In this document: piece after piece, positions 18,244-22,271 of the stretch | How the letters are laid out: every line of letters starts with the position of its first letter | Position numbering within the stretch: position 1 is the stretch's first letter | Assembly (NCBI GenBank): GCA_034698045.1 | Contig: JAQGAU010000973.1 | Span: 1-22,271 of the forward strand | Direction: 5' to 3' | Origin: Paramacrobiotus richtersi | Lineage: Eukaryota; Tardigrada; Eutardigrada; Parachela; Macrobiotidae | DNA length: 22,271 nt | Position numbers and translations under genes: made by a program | Notes under the pieces: generated by a model | The model's input: the letters and a program-made list of their open reading frames with translations, nothing else | What the model was told of the DNA's origin: nothing | The model's database searches: none

Positions 18244-21200
18244 TCTGTAGCGTCCCGTAGCGCGTGGATAATTAAAATGTAAAGTTGTAACTTGAAGCTT
18301 GGACAAAATTTGGTGACACCTTAAACATTTAGATTACGTTCCAGGATTATAACACTCCATTATGCCTCGCTTAAATTCGCTAGTTTCGTGTAATAGTAAC
18401 ACCCATTATACGACTGGCGGAATGACCATAATAAAGCATGCTATTCCTCGTTTTCCAAAGTAAAAAAACGCGAAATGTCTAGCGTTAGCTGGTCGTTGGT
18501 CCGCTACGTAGCAGTCTGTATCAAAGATGTTCATTTCCGCTTTTGTTTGTAGTAAGTATGGTAAGTCAACTTAAGCATAAAAAACAAATTTACTTTTCCT
18601 AGTAACACACTGGTGCCGTTGAAGCTTGTTGCTCTGGGCCCTTGGACTGAACCAACAAACAAATAGTAACCGCGCCATTAATACTAGCCACGGCCCGGTA
18701 CTGGTTCGCTGGCGGCGTACATATCAGCTCACGGGATTCGTCCTGTTAAGCTGTCAACCGTATTCGTGAATACTAGCCGGAGTACACATATATTATGTTA
18801 TATATACAGATGTACGGACTATGAATATTATTGTCGTGATTTCGTAGTTCGTACATGTACTGTATATCATACCCATACCTGTAAAGCATTCGCCCCAAAA
18901 CAAAGTAATTATAACACTTTGCCGGTGATTTCATATTAAGTAAAATAGTCTGCATCTAAAAACAACACTTTTTGTCAAAAGTCACATATTTATAAAAAGA
19001 GTGTTTATTTACGGCGCAAATGGGTGCTACTTCCAGGGAAAAAGAAAAAACGTTTTTGCCAATCTTCGCAGTTCCGAATGCCTTCGCCCAGTGAATTGGT
19101 TGTTTGCTATAAAAACGAAGGTCCCCAACAGTAAAAGCCATTTCCGCCAGAACCTACGGTTTTCATTACATACAGAAAACAAGTTAGTCCGTCTATTTGG
19201 ATTACTTCTTATAGAAGCTGAACAACTGGTGCAATTCAAGGAGAAACAATTACCATGGTCATGAAATTTACGGTTTGTTGCAGCGATTTAATAACCCAAA
19301 TTCAGAATTTTAACATGTGACCGCTGACTGTCCATTATAACGTTAACGACTCAAACAATTCAAACAGCGAAGAAATACCATCGAGTCCATATATTGTGCG
19401 AGCATTACAAGAAGTATGCAGGTGATCGATGTAATCAAACCCTATCCTCATATATATATGATCATCATTACGCCCACTGTCCAGTTTGACCTTTTGACCA
19501 TGTTCTCAAGTCCCGTATTCGTAAGCTTATAATACTGCAAAATTCACTAACCGTGCGGCATGATAATTACAAGCACCCGCAGCTCATTTTTAAATTATCG
19601 CTTGTTCACACATCAAGTTTAATTTTTGCATAATTTGAATCTGTCGACCGGCAGCGGCACGTTCCTCTGTCGCAAGGCTAACGATCAAGTATTAGTGCAC
19701 AATGATTTCGAACTGTACGTACATACGAATGCGTACTGGAGAAAAAATGCTACTTCGATTTTTTTGGAGCTCTTTTTTTCAATCACATTTCTGAACTTTC
19801 GAATTCTCGCTCTATGGTTCCTGTACTAACCACTATTTATGAACGAATGTAAATCGTTCCATTTTGCGGGCGATCTATATATATATATCGTACCTGCCGC
19901 TTTACAATGGGCAAATGTATTAACTGTGCATATCGTAAACAAACTGTCCATTCATCTTCGAAATCCTTCAACAAGAGCACGGCATGTCATGCAAATGTTG
20001 TTAATCCACTTTTTTGGTTGCCGCCTTGGCTACTGGTTTTAGATCTCACGCTGGCGATTTTGCAGTAACGGTAGTATGTATCATGGCCAGATTAACCGAG
20101 ATTGTTTCTGCATTGCTGTAGGATGTTGTAACTTATATATGCTAATCATTTTGATTGGGAACTCAGTTTTTATCTATCACTGGCCACACTAGCATTTTCA
20201 ACATACAATGGGGAAAAAATCCTGACACACATGCCTTTTTGTGATCATGTATGCTGTATTTGTACAAATGCGTGCGGATTTTGGTGATCCTCATATGTCT
20301 TTCACATGAACAGTTCGAATTGACGAAGATTTTCTGGTAAGTAACATGTATTTTATGTTTATTTTATATGGAAATCGCTTCGATTACTAGACGGAAAATA
20401 GATAAGCCAAATCAGTGCATTTATCTAAGCTCAGACAGCAGAAATATAATTCAAGCTCCCGATTGCCGCTGTGAATCTAACGACCAAAAATAGTACGACG
20501 TATATTTGTCGCACACAAAAAACTGCAGGATGTATTTGGTACTGCTTAAAATGCATATGACATTTTCATGGTAAATTACGCGAATTTCAGTTAGCTCAGT
20601 TACAAATGAAAATACCTTATAAATATACATTAAAATAAAGAGTCTACCTAGCTGAAGAATGCAGACGGATTTTACAATGTTTTTAATATTTGTTTCTGTC
20701 AATTTGAACCGCGGTATTGACATTAAGATATATTTGGAATCTCAAGCGCCTGATCAATGAAATCGTGCAGGTTCCTGTTTCATGTTATATATAAAATCAA
20801 ATACCAGTGCAATCCGTAGACAACTAATTGTAGTGCTTAAACCACGGCCGCCTTGTCTGATTACTCCGAAAAAAAAATTAAAACTCTGTCTGACGGTATA
20901 TTTTATGTACAAAGATCGATTAATTCTTAGGGCACGGTCCGCTTATATTAAGCAGACATAATTAATTATATGTTCAATGTGTAATAATCCACATCAAGTT
21001 TTGCGATAGCAGTATCGTTAATTATAATTAGTGTTTTACATTACGCCGACGAACTATATAATAGTAATGAGTTTTATTTGCATACGCAGTAGTGTTTCTA
21101 GCGCCAGCGGTGTTATGTAACTTTGCCAATAAAGAGTGTTTACAACTATATAATTGTATGTGCTCAAAGACGGATTGCGCATTTTGTAGTAAAGGGTTAT

Positions 21201-22271
21201 CTGTTCATCATTTAAAAATTAAAATATCATGTCGTTCTTAAAATTTTATCGTCAAAGTGTTCCGAAGCAAAATTAGCGGGAGATTCATATCTGAGCAAAA
21301 TTAGCGGAAGATAAAGGCTTTCGTATCTCGCCGCTACGAAAGTTTTATTGCTGACTTGTCTAGATCTCTCACTAATTTCTTGCCTAACTCGAAGTGCAGT
21401 ATTTCGCATAACCTTACGTCACAATATACGAATCGTACATTGTACTATAATAAATCAATCTAGATGTTATAGACTTATAGTGGAGTTTATTATTGAAGCG
21501 TAAGGAAATGAACATTAACCGTTGTAAAATTTTACAGCAATTTTAACTGATAAAATATGATTTATTAGCCGGGATTTTGGGATTGTTAAATAAGTGGCGC
21601 GCTAGAAAAAATTAATAGAGGCTCTCATTTATTAGCCTAGCTCTGTGTACTGTACATGTGCACATATTCTTACCGATCAATTCAGTATCTTTAGCGACTT
21701 CAAAAAACCTATTCATACTACGTATACACTGCATACGTAATTACTGCAGTTGAAATACTAAGTAACGTGTACATATGAGGAAATGACAATTAATTAGAAA
21801 GTACACCTTTTTATCGAAACTGATTAGCACGTATGGTCATTTTGCATCTCCAAAGAACCAGCAACAGGTTACTACCATATAATTATGGTTGCGATGCGCA
21901 CAGAAGCGCGTACCATGACTGCTTAGATTTTAACGGTCTCTGCGTCAACGTCTGTAGCGATTTTCACTGCTCATGATCATCCACCGTCATTCTAAAACTG
22001 CTTAAAATAGCCAGTTTAATTGTCTGAAAATGCGAAAATGTTGCAAAACTAATAAGGTTTTTGGCCTGATGTGCGGTTCTATAATGCGATAACCATGGCT
22101 TACATTTTAAGTGAACATGTATTCGGAACATGCGGTATCACTTCCGTCTCCTTTAGCATTAGCATGCCTTGCTGTTTAAAGGATGTTTTTCCAGTGATAG
22201 CAACAGATGGAGTATTTCTAGTGTGAAGTGCCCGGGTAAACAATAACTTTATGTGTAATTAATTCCGTCCA
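18244..22271. other. AT-rich stretch upstream of SLC9C1 without a supported gene
   Basis: About 4 kb. The first few hundred bases should hold the SLC9C1 promoter and 5' UTR. A slightly GC-richer block lies at 18600-18780. Open frames are short (up to 87 codons, near 19001-19264 on plus) and show no known motif. There is an AATAAA at 21128-21133, a small tandem duplication at 21266-21312, and a 43-residue open frame with a CCATGG start at 22095-22226. I found no tRNA or rRNA signature. Confidence 0.55.
21266..21312. repeat. Two-copy tandem duplication, 28-bp period
   Basis: AGCAAAATTAGCGGGAGAT at 21266-21284 recurs as AGCAAAATTAGCGGAAGAT at 21294-21312 with one mismatch in 19. Probably replication slippage in AT-rich DNA. 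Confidence 0.7.

Noticed and set aside
19001-19264. Overlapping open frames on both strands, up to 87 codons
   Set aside because: No recognised motif in any frame and no splice context; length is near what chance gives in 4 kb.
19866-19880. TATATATATATAT run as a promoter
   Set aside because: Simple AT repeat in AT-rich DNA with no gene start nearby.

Overview
The window is animal (eukaryotic) nuclear DNA from an invertebrate with a compact genome. Every recognisable gene is split by GT-AG introns, mostly 52-430 bp, one intron appears to be GC-AG, and the spaces between genes are AT-rich. The species cannot be named from the sequence. I built the gene models by hand from splice-site reading, frame continuity and protein-family similarity recalled from knowledge. 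No database search was run.

Left part (1-3827): positions 2-742 (minus strand) hold the 3' part of a non-LTR retrotransposon ORF that runs off the left edge (zinc knuckle plus restriction-like endonuclease). Just right of it, on the plus strand, lie the last exons of a Rab small GTPase (877-1135, ETSAK motif and a CCGY prenylation tail). About 2.7 kb without a recognised gene follows. It contains a poly(A) signal, an imperfect 141-bp inverted repeat, and a 25-bp tandem repeat beside a TATA box.

Middle (3828-11435): an unrecognised, highly charged and probably nuclear protein (3828-5854, plus). Then the complete five-exon gene for the dehydrodolichyl diphosphate synthase subunit DHDDS (7856-6494, minus). 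It is divergent from the complete 11-exon TMEM104 gene (8665-11435, plus). Their start codons are about 0.8 kb apart and probably share a promoter region, which includes a perfect 16-bp palindrome.

Right part (11580-18243, minus): a complete 21-exon gene of about 1192 codons for a sperm-type Na+/H+ exchanger (SLC9C1/sNHE). It has an NHE transport domain, a four-helix voltage-sensing domain with regularly spaced S4 charges, and a cyclic-nucleotide-binding domain in one polypeptide. Its transport motifs (LLNDG, WGGLRG) are intact, although my recollection is that the human protein has lost them. Its 3' end converges on TMEM104, with only 144 bp between stop codons. The last 4 kb (18244-22271) is AT-rich and has no gene I can support.

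The genes have no obvious joint pathway: Rab is membrane traffic, DHDDS is dolichol synthesis for glycosylation, TMEM104 is an amino-acid-transporter-like membrane protein, and SLC9C1 is sperm ion signalling. The most notable item is the sNHE gene.
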